Assembly (NCBI RefSeq): GCF_007859395.1
Contig: NZ_VOHD01000006.1
Location: 62,001 to 126,000, forward strand
Reading direction: 5' to 3'
Source: Planomicrobium sp. CPCC 101110
Lineage (GTDB): Bacteria > Bacillota > Bacilli > Bacillales_A > Planococcaceae
Length of the DNA stretch: 64,000 bases
Below are positions 26,530-35,797 of this stretch, in pieces. Under the pieces are notes generated by a model. That model was not told the DNA's origin. It was given only the letters and a program-made list of their open reading frames with translations, and searched no databases. Each line of letters opens with the position of its first letter. Positions within the stretch are counted from its first letter, which is position 1. The translations under genes were made by a program, and so were the position numbers.

Positions 26530-27504
26530 TATTGGATTTTGTTTATTCTCTAGGCAAGGGATATAGAGGTATAAACTTTCATCATTAATGTATTCTAAGA
26601 GACTCATCACCCTTTCTTTCCAATAAATTAAATAACAAAAATGTGGTATTTCAGTTATTTTTAAGAAATAATAGGAATTTGATGCTTGCTCGATTATTTT
26701 ATAATAAATATCAATAAAATACCATAGTTTTTTGAATATTTACTAAATTTGGTCTATATAGACTAGCCCGAAGAGTGATAGACGTACATTTAAGCTCTGC
26801 TGTAATTTTTTTATAAAAATTTCCGTGTAAATATAACCAGTTAAGCAAATCCATCATACAAAATGGCAAGAAAGGAAGGGATGATCAGATATATCGCCAG
26901 TTTTAGGGTCAAGAAATGCATTCAAAATTTTCTTTTGTATTTTCTTATTTTTATTTTTGATTGGGGTTTATATAAAATTTTTATTAACCGTACTATTTTA
27001 TGAGAGGAGGAATTGGGTCGCCATAAATGTTAATTGGCTACTTCTGCATAGAAGCATCGGAAGTGTATACGTTTTTTAGCTATTGATACGAAATTGAAAG
27101 AGCAAAATAGCTTTAAACCGATAACAGGAACGATCGAATAAGCCCTAAACAAACTAATCATCGTTAGGCCTGAATTATAAATGATAAGGGATTCACTGGT
27201 AGGGGCTGGGTAAGCAGTTAAATTAAAAATCAAGGATTCGACATTAAGGGTGAAAATACTTTTGAACATATAAGTTTTTACTAACTAGATTGAATTAAGG
27301 ATTTGTATCAGTATATTGAGTTGCTTCTTATCTTTAAATATCTAATCAATCGGATGTTGAATATAACTTGTTAGAATTAAATAACATGCAGAATCTTGAA
27401 GTTCTGGGTAATCAGGATTGTGATTATCTAGGTCTTTAAAAATAAAATAGTTATATTCGAACCAGTGATTCGAAAGGCTCTTCAAGAAAGGGGCTGACAA
27501 AAGA
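26530..27504. other. Long gene-poor AT-rich stretch
   Basis: Nearly 1 kb without a convincing gene on either strand. Open frames (for example minus-strand 27030-27269) have no ribosome site and no recognisable family. Short coding-like bits near 27140-27220 suggest an old, decayed gene. The left end must hold the promoter of the Lys-Gly gene. Confidence 0.5.
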
Positions 27505-27620
27505 TAAGTTAAAATATCATTAGTGTTATCGGAAGCTGCATAACTAGTAAGGGGGAGAAGAGGCAATTTGATCAGCACCTATTCTTCCTTTTTTTATGTA
27601 AAATCGAACTTTTTAAACTA
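27505..27620. repeat. Dispersed two-hairpin repeat, copy
   Basis: GTTAAAATATCA, TTATCGGAAGCT, AGTAAGGGGGAGAAGAGGC, then a partly matching right arm and T tract and a weak ATGTAAA/AACTTTTT second part. It is one of five copies that keep the ATATCA...ATCGGAAGCT head. Confidence 0.6.
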
Positions 27621-27693
27621 CTTTATCTTATTATAATATTTGCCCTTGCTAACGGAAGAGGGCAAATTAATACGGTAAGTTTATCTGAATAAG

Positions 27694-27738
27694 TTGACAG
27701 CTAAATGTTAACTTGATATATTTAGTCTGCTAAATATA
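27694..27738 (+). promoter_or_regulatory. marR-type promoter with overlapping operator O1
   Basis: TTGACA (27694-27699), 17 bases, TATATT (27717-27722). The -10 lies inside a perfect inverted repeat TATATTTAG-TCTG-CTAAATATA (27717-27738). The same 7-4-7 core recurs at 28203 and 28517, so this is very likely the MarR protein's own binding site. Confidence 0.75.
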
Positions 27739-27760
27739 TTTAAGCAGCGGAGGTTTATCT

Positions 27761-28186
27761 ATGAACAATAAGGTGGACTGTGATATTCGCCAATCTTTAG
27801 ATAAAATTTCATCCCGAATGCGTCGAGATTACAGTGAAAGTCTAAGAGAACTTGACCTCTATGTAGGCCAGGACAATTTGCTCTCTCGCCTATGGGCAGG
27901 TGATGGAATCACACAGATGCAACTATGTGAACATTTAAAATGTGAGCCCCCTACTGTAACGAATATGGTCAAATCACTGGAGCAAAACGGATTCATACAC
28001 CGTAAACGTGATGAACATGATGCAAGAGTGATGCGAATATACCTTACAGATAAAGGAAAACAGTTAGAGAAGCCAGTTGATTTCAAATGGAAACAGCAGC
28101 AAGAAAAATTATTGCATTCGATTTCAGCGGAAGAACGCTTATTTTTAAGAGAACTAATGATGCGGATGGAGAAAAACTTATTCTGA
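27761..28186 (+). CDS. MarR family transcriptional regulator
   Basis: This 141-residue winged-helix regulator has the MarR layout: N-terminal dimer helix, HTH (QLCEHLKCEPPTVTNMVKSLEQ, about 55-75), the wing with DEHDARVMRIYLTDKG (about 86-101) and a C-terminal helix. Such proteins usually repress efflux or detoxification genes until a small phenolic or oxidant binds. GGAGG lies before ATG 27761. Inverted repeats with the same core occur at its own promoter, just after its stop, and before the module genes at 28608, which predicts it represses both itself and the monooxygenase module. Confidence 0.9.
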   Translation: MNNKVDCDIRQSLDKISSRMRRDYSESLRELDLYVGQDNLLSRLWAGDGITQMQLCEHLKCEPPTVTNMVKSLEQNGFIHRKRDEHDARVMRIYLTDKGKQLEKPVDFKWKQQQEKLLHSISAEERLFLRELMMRMEKNLF

Positions 28187-28202
28187 TTTTTCTTCAAGTT
28201 AA

Positions 28203-28220
28203 TATTTAGCCTGCTAAATG
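28203..28220. promoter_or_regulatory. Operator-like inverted repeat O2
   Basis: TATTTAG-CCTG-CTAAATG lies 17 bases after the marR-type stop. It matches O1 and O3 in arms and spacer length. Confidence 0.6.
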
Positions 28221-28516
28221 TTTTTGGACGGTCATTAGATAAGGACATGTTATGGGCACCGGTTGAAGCCTGGGGATCCCACTAAAATATGGACGGTATT
28301 ATGGCTAACATGTATTCTCTTAATTTCATGGAGAAGATTTTCTTCATGATATCCTGCAAAGAATAATTATTCTCAATGAGTAAATTATATTATATCGGAA
28401 GCGTCAATATGAATTTTTTCAACTTCTTGCATCTTTCCAGAAGATAAAGTGATTCATATCCATTAGTTTAGTAAGGATACCAAAAGGCAGTCTTTGTTAC
28501 GTGATTTCCAAGAAAA
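28221..28516. other. Non-coding stretch between O2 and O3
   Basis: No gene recognised. A perfect palindrome GAATAATTATTC at 28361-28372 resembles half of a Fur-type box but is too short to call. Confidence 0.35.
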
Positions 28517-28534
28517 TATTTAGCAGGCTAAATA
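28517..28534. promoter_or_regulatory. Operator-like inverted repeat O3
   Basis: TATTTAG-CAGG-CTAAATA, a perfect 7-4-7 inverted repeat 74 bases before the small winged-helix gene. It probably places the downstream module under MarR control. Confidence 0.65.
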
Positions 28535-28607
28535 ACAAGAGCTTTTAAATTCTCTCTAGCTTTGAACCTTCAAGTTCGCTGTCAATTACATTAAAGAGGT
28601 GTGAACA

Positions 28608-28838
28608 ATGAAAATGGAGGATATGATCCTTACTTGTATAAAAGAACAACCAGGAATCAGCGCCAAGAAGATTGTTTCGTGCTTGGATTCAGGAATAATC
28701 AATTCATTAAGTACAGAAAGAGCTAACTCTCCAGGATTGATTTTTAAACAATTGCGTGCGCTAAAGAGAAAAAGGAATGTTCATAACAGAGGCGATCGCT
28801 GGTACTTCATGAAACGCAATGAAATAGAGAAATCATAA
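28608..28838 (+). CDS. Small winged-helix-like protein, intact copy
   Basis: This 76-residue basic protein starts at ATG 28608 after AGAGGTGTG. The layout, a first helix (MEDMILTCIKEQ), PGISAKK as the start of a second, a Leu-rich recognition-like helix (LIFKQLRALKRKR) and an end with GDRWYFM, looks like a minimal winged-helix DNA-binding domain whose wing ends in Trp-Tyr. I do not know a named family. Two broken copies exist, at 4126 and 36094, each also beside flavin monooxygenase genes, so it is a recurrent part of the module and may regulate it. Confidence 0.75.
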   Translation: MKMEDMILTCIKEQPGISAKKIVSCLDSGIINSLSTERANSPGLIFKQLRALKRKRNVHNRGDRWYFMKRNEIEKS

Positions 28839-28983
28839 TAGAAGAGGTTCTCTCAAAATAGGCTCAATGTGTGCGGCAATATGATAGGAATTCAACAATC
28901 AACAAGCTAAACCCATCATGGGACGATAAGGGATCTTTGATGAATATAGCTCTAGTGTAAAAAGAAGGCAGGAGCGAAAAGAC

Positions 28984-30327
28984 ATGAAAACAGAAAAACA
29001 AATGGCATTAGCGTTACAGATGGTTTCAGGCTATGGGGGTGAATTCAGCGCTTGGCGGATGCCGGGTACTGATCCTGCAGCCTACACCAACACGGATAGT
29101 TACGTAGAGCGGGCTAAATTAGCGGAAAAAGGGAAATTCCAGATGATTTTCATTGCGGATACCCCGGTTTTAAACAATGATTTAGGTCTTCAAACCCCTA
29201 GTTTCCCTATGGATCCTATGTTGGCACTAATGGCTGTAGCCAGGGAAACAAAACGGATCGGGCTTGTTGCTACGCTCTCAACGACGTTCAATTATCCCTA
29301 TAACATAGCGCGTCAGTTCAAGGCACTGGATGTGATCAGCCATGGACGTGCAGGGTGGAATGCGGTCACAACATCCGATCCAGCAGCGGCAGCAAATTTT
29401 GGTGCTCAGGTTGCCAGCCGCAAAGAACGATATGACATGGCTCATGAATCCATCCAGATTGTCCAAGCTTTATGGGGAAGCTGGGAACAAGATGCTTGGA
29501 CATTGGATGTAGAAGGTGGAAAGTTTGCCGACATGGACAAAATAAAGCCGATCAATCTTCAAGGTCAGTATTATGCTTCTCGTGGTCCATTGCCAATCCC
29601 GCCATCTGAGCAAGGGCAGCCGGTAATTTTCCAAGCTGGCGGGGGAGAGAAAGGGTTGGAATTGGCGGGGAGCTACGCCTCTGGTGTCTATGCCAATCCC
29701 TATGATATCGAGTCGGCTCGCTTACATAGAGAAATGATTCGACAAAGTGCGGTTCGTTACGGAAGAAATCCGGATGACATCAAGATGTATGCGGGTTTCA
29801 TGTTCTCCTTGGCTTCTACGGAAGAAGAGGCGCTGGAACGCCGTAGACAGCTGATGAGTTTCAATCCGGATGAGATCCCAAGCCGGGTAAGCTACCTTGG
29901 TTCCATGGTCGGCTTGCATCTTTCAGTAAACTCAGTAGACATTGACCAGCCTTTAGCAACTGATTTGTTGAAGCGGGCATATCCGAGTCCACAGGATCCA
30001 CGTTCTGCCATCGCGTTAAAGCTTCTGAAACAAGGGCTGTCCGTTCGTGATGTTCTTGCCCACGGTGTCATCAACTACCATCCTGTCGTTGCAGGGACTG
30101 CTGTGCAAGTGGCGGACTTCCTGGAAGAATGGTTTTTGGCCGGCGCCTGTGACGGTTTCTCGATTGTTCCGGATATCGCACATGATGGAGTGGCCGATTT
30201 TGTGGAACAGGTGGTGCCAATTTTGCAGGAGCGCGGCTTGTTCCATAAGGAATATGAAGGAGAAACACTGCGTGAGCATATGGGCGTTCCATACCAATAC
30301 GGAAGAACTGGGATTGAAAATCAATAA
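28984..30327 (+). CDS. NtaA/SnaA/DszA-type FMN-dependent monooxygenase
   Basis: This 447-residue class C flavin monooxygenase has the same full set of features as the gene at 5135: NYPYNIARQFKALDVIS, GRAGWNAVTTS, PIPPSEQGQPVIFQAGG and the GETLREHMGVPYQYG end. The start follows AGGCAGGAGCG. It is first in a run with a nitroreductase (14 bases downstream) and exporter, downstream of the MarR-type operator O3. It needs FMNH2, which the SsuE-like reductase at 32677 could provide. The substrate is unknown; known relatives attack chelates, sulfones and sulfides. Confidence 0.88.
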   Translation: MKTEKQMALALQMVSGYGGEFSAWRMPGTDPAAYTNTDSYVERAKLAEKGKFQMIFIADTPVLNNDLGLQTPSFPMDPMLALMAVARETKRIGLVATLSTTFNYPYNIARQFKALDVISHGRAGWNAVTTSDPAAAANFGAQVASRKERYDMAHESIQIVQALWGSWEQDAWTLDVEGGKFADMDKIKPINLQGQYYASRGPLPIPPSEQGQPVIFQAGGGEKGLELAGSYASGVYANPYDIESARLHREMIRQSAVRYGRNPDDIKMYAGFMFSLASTEEEALERRRQLMSFNPDEIPSRVSYLGSMVGLHLSVNSVDIDQPLATDLLKRAYPSPQDPRSAIALKLLKQGLSVRDVLAHGVINYHPVVAGTAVQVADFLEEWFLAGACDGFSIVPDIAHDGVADFVEQVVPILQERGLFHKEYEGETLREHMGVPYQYGRTGIENQ

Positions 30328-30341
30328 AGGAGTGGATGTAA

Positions 30342-31082
30342 ATGACAGATACCGTGGATTTGCTTCATAATCACACATCTGTTCGAACGTATACAAGCGA
30401 ACCGTTGACTGAGGCACAACGGGAAGCCATTTTTAAAGCAGCCAACCAAACCTCATCTTTCAGCCTCTTGCAGGCTGTTTCAATCATTCGGATTACCGAT
30501 CCGGAACTTCGGAAGAAAGTGATGCACCTCTCGGCCAACCAACCTTACATTGAAGAGGCGGCGGAGTTTTGGATTTTTTGTGCCGATTTTAACCGGAATC
30601 ATCAAATTGCGCCTCATGTAGACCTCGAGTATATTGAGTTTCTGCTAATCGGTTCATTCGATGCGGGATTAATGGCTCAAAATGCTTTGACTGCAGCTGA
30701 ATCAATGGGACTTGGCGGCGTATATATCGGCGGCGTCAGAAATAATATCAATGAATTATCTGAAGTATTGAACTTGCCGGAGTATGTAGTGCCTTTAGTG
30801 GGATTATGCATTGGTCATCCTAAAGGCGAGAAACCAGGATTAAAGCCACGCTTGCCTCAATCGCTGGTTATGTTTGATAATCAATATCGAAAATTGGATG
30901 ATGAAAAATTAGCATCTTATGACCAGCAGATGCGGGACTACTACAAAAATCGTCCGATTAGCGCGCCCTTTAGTGTAAGGAAAGTAAAGGGATGGACAGA
31001 TCATATTGAAGAGCATTTGGAGAGAAGTAAACTGCCCTTCATGCGCGAGTACTTAAATAAACAGGGCTTTGCAAAAAAATAA
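30342..31082 (+). CDS. NfsA-type NADPH nitroreductase
   Basis: This 246-residue FMN protein is of the oxygen-insensitive NADPH nitroreductase type (NfsA/Frp group), which reduces nitro compounds, quinones or flavin by two electrons. The HTSVRTYTSEPL start (about 10-21), the ALTAAESMGLGGVYIGGVRNN segment (split near 120) and the VVPLVGLCIGHPKGEKPGLKPRLP stretch (about residue 150) are family marks. It begins 14 bases after the monooxygenase with AAGGAGTGG. Its 3' end overlaps the leader that is duplicated before exporter copy 1, where only the tail of a sister gene is seen. Confidence 0.88.
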   Translation: MTDTVDLLHNHTSVRTYTSEPLTEAQREAIFKAANQTSSFSLLQAVSIIRITDPELRKKVMHLSANQPYIEEAAEFWIFCADFNRNHQIAPHVDLEYIEFLLIGSFDAGLMAQNALTAAESMGLGGVYIGGVRNNINELSEVLNLPEYVVPLVGLCIGHPKGEKPGLKPRLPQSLVMFDNQYRKLDDEKLASYDQQMRDYYKNRPISAPFSVRKVKGWTDHIEEHLERSKLPFMREYLNKQGFAKK

Positions 31083-31121
31083 ACCATTATTAAGTTAATT
31101 AGGTTACTGGGAGAGAGAAAA

Positions 31122-32558
31122 TTGAAGAAACAATACAATACAAAAGCGATTTTGGCGTCGCTGCTTATCGTCGGGTTTGTGGGCATGTACAGTGAGACTG
31201 CCTTAAACATCGCCATGGTGAATTTAATGGACGTGTTCCAAATTTCGGCGGCAACCGCACAGTGGCTGACGACCGGGTTTTTGCTAACGCTTGGCATCAT
31301 AATGCCGATCAGCGGCTTGCTGCTGCAGATGTTTACGACGAGGCAGCTGTTCGTGGGTTCACTTATCAGTTTAATTGTTGGGACATTAGTTGCGGCACTT
31401 GCAATCAACTTTGAGATGCTGATGGTTGCCAGGGTTTTGCAGGCGGCAGGCATGGGCTTATTGCTGCCTCTCCTGTTCAACACCATTCTGGTCATTTACC
31501 CTCCGGAAAAACGGGGGGCGGCCATGGGGTTTGTCGGACTTGTCATTATGTTTGCACCAGCAACCGGACCGACGATAGGCGGTCTAATCATCGAATACTT
31601 AACATGGCATTTTATCTTTTGGTTCTCGCTGCCATTTCTGATCATCGGACTGCTGATTGGGCTGAAGTATCTGGAAAACGTGACCGAAGTGACAAAACCC
31701 CGGATCGATCTGTTCTCCGTCCTGTTGTCAACCATCGGATTCGGTGGAGTGGTCTATGGCTTCAGTAAGGCAGGCGAAGGAGATGAGGGATGGGGCAGCA
31801 TGGTTGTTGTGATGTCTATCATCATTGGACTTGTCGCTTTGTTCTTCTTCGTATTACGTCAGAATTCGATGAACGATCCCATGTTGAATCTGAGCGTTTT
31901 CAAGTTTCCGATGTACGTTATCGGGCTGCTTTTGGTGATGATTTGTATGGTGGTTATTATGTCGAGCATGATCATTCTGCCGATGTTCCTGCAGACAGGT
32001 GCAGGGCTCTCGGTCTTTACTGCTGGGCTTATGTTATTGCCCGGAAGTGCGCTGAACGGACTGCTCTCCCCATTTATTGGCCGGTTATTTGATCGATTCG
32101 GACCGAAATGGCTCGTTATTCCAGGTCTGATTGTCGTTGCGACGATGTTATGGTTTTTTACCACGCTTTCCACTGCTTCGTCAGTGGCGTTTATGGTGGC
32201 TCTGCATATCGGGCTTATGGTTGGGGTGGCGATGATTTGGATGCCTTCTCAAACGAACGGATTGAATCAACTGCCGCCGGAATTATATCCCCACGGTACG
32301 GCAGTCATGAACACGCTGCAACAGGTTGTTGGCGCAATGGGGACAGCGGTGGCCATCAGCATTCTTACGGGCGGGATGGAGAACTATTTGCACGGCTCTT
32401 CCGCGCCGGGCAAGCCGACGGAACTTGCAAACGCGATGACGTCCGGTTCTCATGATGTGTTCCTGTTCACGATGATTATCGCTTTGATTGGTTTAATTTT
32501 CGGATTCTTTATCCGGCGTGTTGTAACCGACCGTGCGATAGTCAACTCATCGCATTAA
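31122..32558 (+). CDS. DHA2-family MFS drug exporter, copy 2
   Basis: This 478-residue, 14-helix proton antiporter is the twin of the one at 125-1561. It has the same motif C (PATGPTIGG) and the same length, with a TTG start at 31122 where the other has ATG. GGGAGAGAG serves as ribosome site. Its place right behind the nitroreductase suggests export of a nitro or other toxic compound handled by the module. The duplication is likely ancestral to the whole block, since flanking leader sequence is shared too. Confidence 0.88.
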   Translation: MKKQYNTKAILASLLIVGFVGMYSETALNIAMVNLMDVFQISAATAQWLTTGFLLTLGIIMPISGLLLQMFTTRQLFVGSLISLIVGTLVAALAINFEMLMVARVLQAAGMGLLLPLLFNTILVIYPPEKRGAAMGFVGLVIMFAPATGPTIGGLIIEYLTWHFIFWFSLPFLIIGLLIGLKYLENVTEVTKPRIDLFSVLLSTIGFGGVVYGFSKAGEGDEGWGSMVVVMSIIIGLVALFFFVLRQNSMNDPMLNLSVFKFPMYVIGLLLVMICMVVIMSSMIILPMFLQTGAGLSVFTAGLMLLPGSALNGLLSPFIGRLFDRFGPKWLVIPGLIVVATMLWFFTTLSTASSVAFMVALHIGLMVGVAMIWMPSQTNGLNQLPPELYPHGTAVMNTLQQVVGAMGTAVAISILTGGMENYLHGSSAPGKPTELANAMTSGSHDVFLFTMIIALIGLIFGFFIRRVVTDRAIVNSSH

Positions 32559-32606
32559 ATGATAAAAAGATATCATCGAAAATCGAGGATATTATTCTTA
32601 TATAAA

Positions 32607-32794
32607 TAGAAGAAAAACCAGGTATTTAACTATTCATAGAAGTACAAAATCGCTGAAATGAAAGGATAGAAAAATTATGAGTGACATTATTATTATTTCT
32701 GGAAGTCCTTCTGATACTTCCAGAACGAAGAAAGTACTTGATTATTTGGGGACCATTGTGGAGCAGGAAGGATTTTCAATCAAACATATTTCAG
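32607..32794 (+). repeat. Long direct repeat, copy 2 (other copy 4888-5075)
   Basis: Covers the leader and first 39 codons of the SsuE-like reductase. The spacing between leader and ATG is the same in both copies (70 bases from the first shared TAG). Confidence 0.75.
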
Positions 32795-33198
32795 TAAGGG
32801 ATGTTTCAAAAGATATATTGTTCGAAGGGGCATATGACAGTCCTGAAATTCGCAGTATCGCAACTTTAATCCAAAATGCGAAAGGTGTCATTATTGGGTC
32901 ACCCGTATATAAAGGTGCCTATTCAGGGGTCCTGAAAACATTGATTGACGTACTTCCGCAAGATGTATTGAAACACAAACCAGTTCTTCCTTTAATGACT
33001 GGTGGCAGTTCTACACATCTTCTGGCATTAGACTACACATTAAAACCAGTCTTAGCCTCGTTAAAAGCACATAACTTGAAAGGGTTATATTTCGTAGACG
33101 CTCAAATTGATAAACAGGGAGAAATTCCAATCATTGATGTGGACACGTTAAAACGTACGAAAAAACAACTGTATTACTTTATGGAGTTAGCTAAATAA
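32677..33198 (+). CDS. SsuE-like NAD(P)H-dependent FMN reductase
   Basis: This 173-residue flavodoxin-fold reductase is of the SsuE/MsuE type, which makes FMNH2 for alkanesulfonate and related monooxygenases. It has the phosphate loop IIISGSPSDTSRT (about 4-16) and the GSPVYKGAYSGVLKTLIDVLPQ segment (split around 75-96), the SsuE hallmark, with a Tyr insertion-like YKGAYSG. GAAAGGATAG precedes ATG 32677. It lies upstream of two luciferase-type monooxygenases (33293, 34409) and is their most likely reductant source. Confidence 0.9.
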   Translation: MSDIIIISGSPSDTSRTKKVLDYLGTIVEQEGFSIKHISVRDVSKDILFEGAYDSPEIRSIATLIQNAKGVIIGSPVYKGAYSGVLKTLIDVLPQDVLKHKPVLPLMTGGSSTHLLALDYTLKPVLASLKAHNLKGLYFVDAQIDKQGEIPIIDVDTLKRTKKQLYYFMELAK

Positions 33199-33292
33199 TT
33201 CTGCGTTATATACCGAATCGTTATGCAGAAAAATTTTAAAAAATAGCCACGTTATTAAATTAACTAAAGGCCGTTAAACAGGAGATGGCGAT

Positions 33293-34297
33293 ATGAATTA
33301 TTCAATACTTGATTACGTGCATATTTTTAGGGGAGAAACACCGCAACAAGCACTGGAAAACACAAAAGAAACATTGCAATTAGCTGATTCTTTAGGGTAT
33401 AAACGCTACTGGTTTACTGAGCACCATAACGCAACGACCATATTTAGCATGGCACCAGATCTATTAATGATGCTCGCAGGGACATTGACGAAAAAGATGA
33501 ACATCGGGGCAGGCGGTATCATGTTGCCTAATTACAGCCCCTATAAAGTGGCGGAAAACTTTGCGTTGTTGGAAGCAGCGTTTCCGAATCGTGTGGATTT
33601 AGGCATGGGACGTGCATCTGGCACAGACTTCTTAGCGAAAATTGCCCTCCAAATGACAAGAGAGAAAATGATTGAGGTGAATACAGCTGATCAGATTCAA
33701 GAGATCATCTATCATTTAACGAAATCCTTCCCGGCTGGTCATCCACTAGAAACGTTAAAAATTGCTGGTGCACCGTATAAGCCGAATATGTTTATGTTGG
33801 GATCATCCGATGGTGGCTTAAGCTTAGCAACAAAATTTGGTTTGAAATTCGCCTTTGCCGGTCAATTAAACCCGCATCAAGAGGTACAATTATTAAACCT
33901 ATATAGACAGCGCTTTGAAGCGCAAGGTCATAAAGAAAAGCCGTATAGCATTCTATCGAAATTTATTTTTGTAGCAGACACTGAGGAAGAGGCAAAGTTT
34001 GCGGCATTACCCGCTGAAATTAGCTGGATGAAAATGTATATGGGTGCAAAAACAGAGGAACTGCAATTATTGTCGGTGGAAGAAGCGGCTAACTATGATT
34101 TTACTCCGCATGAATTAGCCATCCGTGAACAAAATAAAGGGCGCTTCATTATTGGGAACCCCGAGCAAGTTAAGGCACAAATTCAAGAACTTGAACGTAC
34201 AGCACGCATCGACGAGATTATGATAGCGGATTGGTATGCGGATCAGCGTACACGACTAAAAGGATATGCATTATTCGCTGAGTTGATGAAAGCATAA
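33293..34297 (+). CDS. MsnO8-type luciferase-like monooxygenase
   Basis: This 334-residue flavin monooxygenase belongs to the bacterial-luciferase-like class, MsnO8/YtmO-type subgroup. Its N-terminus (ILDYVHIFRGETPQQAL), the YWFTEHHN segment (about 40-47), NIGAGGIMLPNYSPYKVAE (about 74-92) and DLGMGRASG are typical. It oxidises an unknown substrate with FMNH2 and oxygen; YtmO-like genes are often in sulfur-scavenging clusters. GGAGATGG lies before ATG 33293. A C-terminal remnant of the same gene is found at 2762-2908 in block 1. Confidence 0.88.
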   Translation: MNYSILDYVHIFRGETPQQALENTKETLQLADSLGYKRYWFTEHHNATTIFSMAPDLLMMLAGTLTKKMNIGAGGIMLPNYSPYKVAENFALLEAAFPNRVDLGMGRASGTDFLAKIALQMTREKMIEVNTADQIQEIIYHLTKSFPAGHPLETLKIAGAPYKPNMFMLGSSDGGLSLATKFGLKFAFAGQLNPHQEVQLLNLYRQRFEAQGHKEKPYSILSKFIFVADTEEEAKFAALPAEISWMKMYMGAKTEELQLLSVEEAANYDFTPHELAIREQNKGRFIIGNPEQVKAQIQELERTARIDEIMIADWYADQRTRLKGYALFAELMKA

Positions 34298-34408
34298 TCG
34301 CTCTAGTCACAATAGCCTTACTAATAGAAGCATGGTTGGGAATTGTGCCAGAACACAATATATATGAAGGTTTTTCTGAAGTATTCTAATTAGAAAGAAG
34401 GTTTATCA

Positions 34409-35797
34409 ATGAATAATCGAAAAAAATCAAAAACAGACGAAGGTACGTCGGAAACGAAAAACAAGCAAATGATCCTGGGTGTGACCCTGGGGAACAACTT
34501 TGGTACGCACCCCGCCACATGGCGGATGCCGCACGTGGACCCTCGGTCCTACACGAACATCGATGCCACGGTGGAGCAGGCACGGACGGCGGAACGAGGG
34601 GGACTGCATTTTGTCTTCATGCCCGACCGTCTCTTCATGGCTGGCGACCCCACATCCGCTTCCATGTTCAACATGGACCCGATCATTACGCTGTCGGCGG
34701 TGGCACAGGCGACCGCACGAATCGGACTGATGGGCACGGCGTCGACCTCTTTTACCGAACCATACCTGCTTGCCCGTCAGCTCAAGGTCCTCGACGTCAT
34801 TAGCCGTGGCCGTGCCGGATGGAACGCCGTGCCGAGCTACGAATCCGCCGCCTTCGAGAACTTCGGCAAGGCACTGCCGCCTAGAGAGAACAAGTACGAG
34901 CGTCTCCACGAAACAATGCAGGTCGTCCATGCGCTCTGGGGAAGCTGGGGGTATGAGGCGGGTGAGCCCGACCAAGCCGGCATGTACGCCGATCCGTCCC
35001 ATATCCGCCCGGTCAACCTGCAAGGCAAGCACGTCGGAACACGTGGACCCCTTCCCGTCCCACCTTCAGAGCAAGGCCAACCGGTCATCATGATGCCCGC
35101 CAGCAGCGGATACGGCCTGCAAGCGGCCGGCATGTACGCGAACGTCGTCATCGGCATGCCAAACAGCATCGAGGAAGGCAGAGCCTTACGCAACACCGTG
35201 CGAGAGGCCGCAGTACAGGCCGGACGGGACCCCGAGGAAATCAAGTTCGTCGCATTCGTCGGTTACACCGTCGGCGACACTGAACGCCAAGCCCTTGACG
35301 CACGTCGTGCACTCGATGACCAGATAGATGTACATGGGCCGCTGTCACGCCTCAGTGCCTATCTTGGTCTGCACGGGGAACTCGTCCGGCCCGACGAGCC
35401 CCTCACCGCGGCGCAGCTAGCTTCCGTCCGGGCGCATCCACACGATGCACGGTCCGTTCGCGCAGTCGAGCTAGCCAAAGCAGGATGGTCGCCGCGCGAC
35501 ATACTCGCCCACGGTGTGTTCGACCCCAATCCTTACGTGGCAGGCACCGCCGAGCAGATCGCCGACCATCTTCAGGAATGGTTTGAAGCCGAGGCAGTGG
35601 ACGGGTTTGTGACGAACTTCGACGACTTCCACACCGGAATCGGTGATTTCGTCGATCGCGTCGTCCCGATCCTGCGCGAACGCGGCCTCCTCCACGACGG
35701 ATACGAGGGGGAGACCCTCCGTGACCACCTGGGCCTGCCAGCGCAGTACGGACTCGACCCTCGCATCGCAACCGGACCAGCAGGAAAAACCCGTTAA
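34409..35797 (+). CDS. GC-rich NtaA-type monooxygenase, likely acquired from an actinobacterium
   Basis: This 462-residue class C flavin monooxygenase has the full NtaA/SnaA/DszA feature set (PYLLARQLKVLDVIS, GRAGWNAVPS, PVPPSEQGQPVIMMP, GETLRDHLGLPAQYG). From about codon 12 onward the DNA turns strongly GC-rich with mostly G/C third positions, unlike every neighbour, and long false frames open on both strands as a result. The first dozen codons (Lys/Asn-rich) and the GAAAGAAGG ribosome site are AT-rich like the host. This suggests a foreign coding body joined to a local start. It lies last in the run with the SsuE-like reductase and MsnO8-type gene. Confidence 0.88.
   Translation: MNNRKKSKTDEGTSETKNKQMILGVTLGNNFGTHPATWRMPHVDPRSYTNIDATVEQARTAERGGLHFVFMPDRLFMAGDPTSASMFNMDPIITLSAVAQATARIGLMGTASTSFTEPYLLARQLKVLDVISRGRAGWNAVPSYESAAFENFGKALPPRENKYERLHETMQVVHALWGSWGYEAGEPDQAGMYADPSHIRPVNLQGKHVGTRGPLPVPPSEQGQPVIMMPASSGYGLQAAGMYANVVIGMPNSIEEGRALRNTVREAAVQAGRDPEEIKFVAFVGYTVGDTERQALDARRALDDQIDVHGPLSRLSAYLGLHGELVRPDEPLTAAQLASVRAHPHDARSVRAVELAKAGWSPRDILAHGVFDPNPYVAGTAEQIADHLQEWFEAEAVDGFVTNFDDFHTGIGDFVDRVVPILRERGLLHDGYEGETLRDHLGLPAQYGLDPRIATGPAGKTR

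Noticed and set aside
28361..28372. Fur box
   Set aside because: GAATAATTATTC is a perfect palindrome but only 12 bases, and no iron gene follows.
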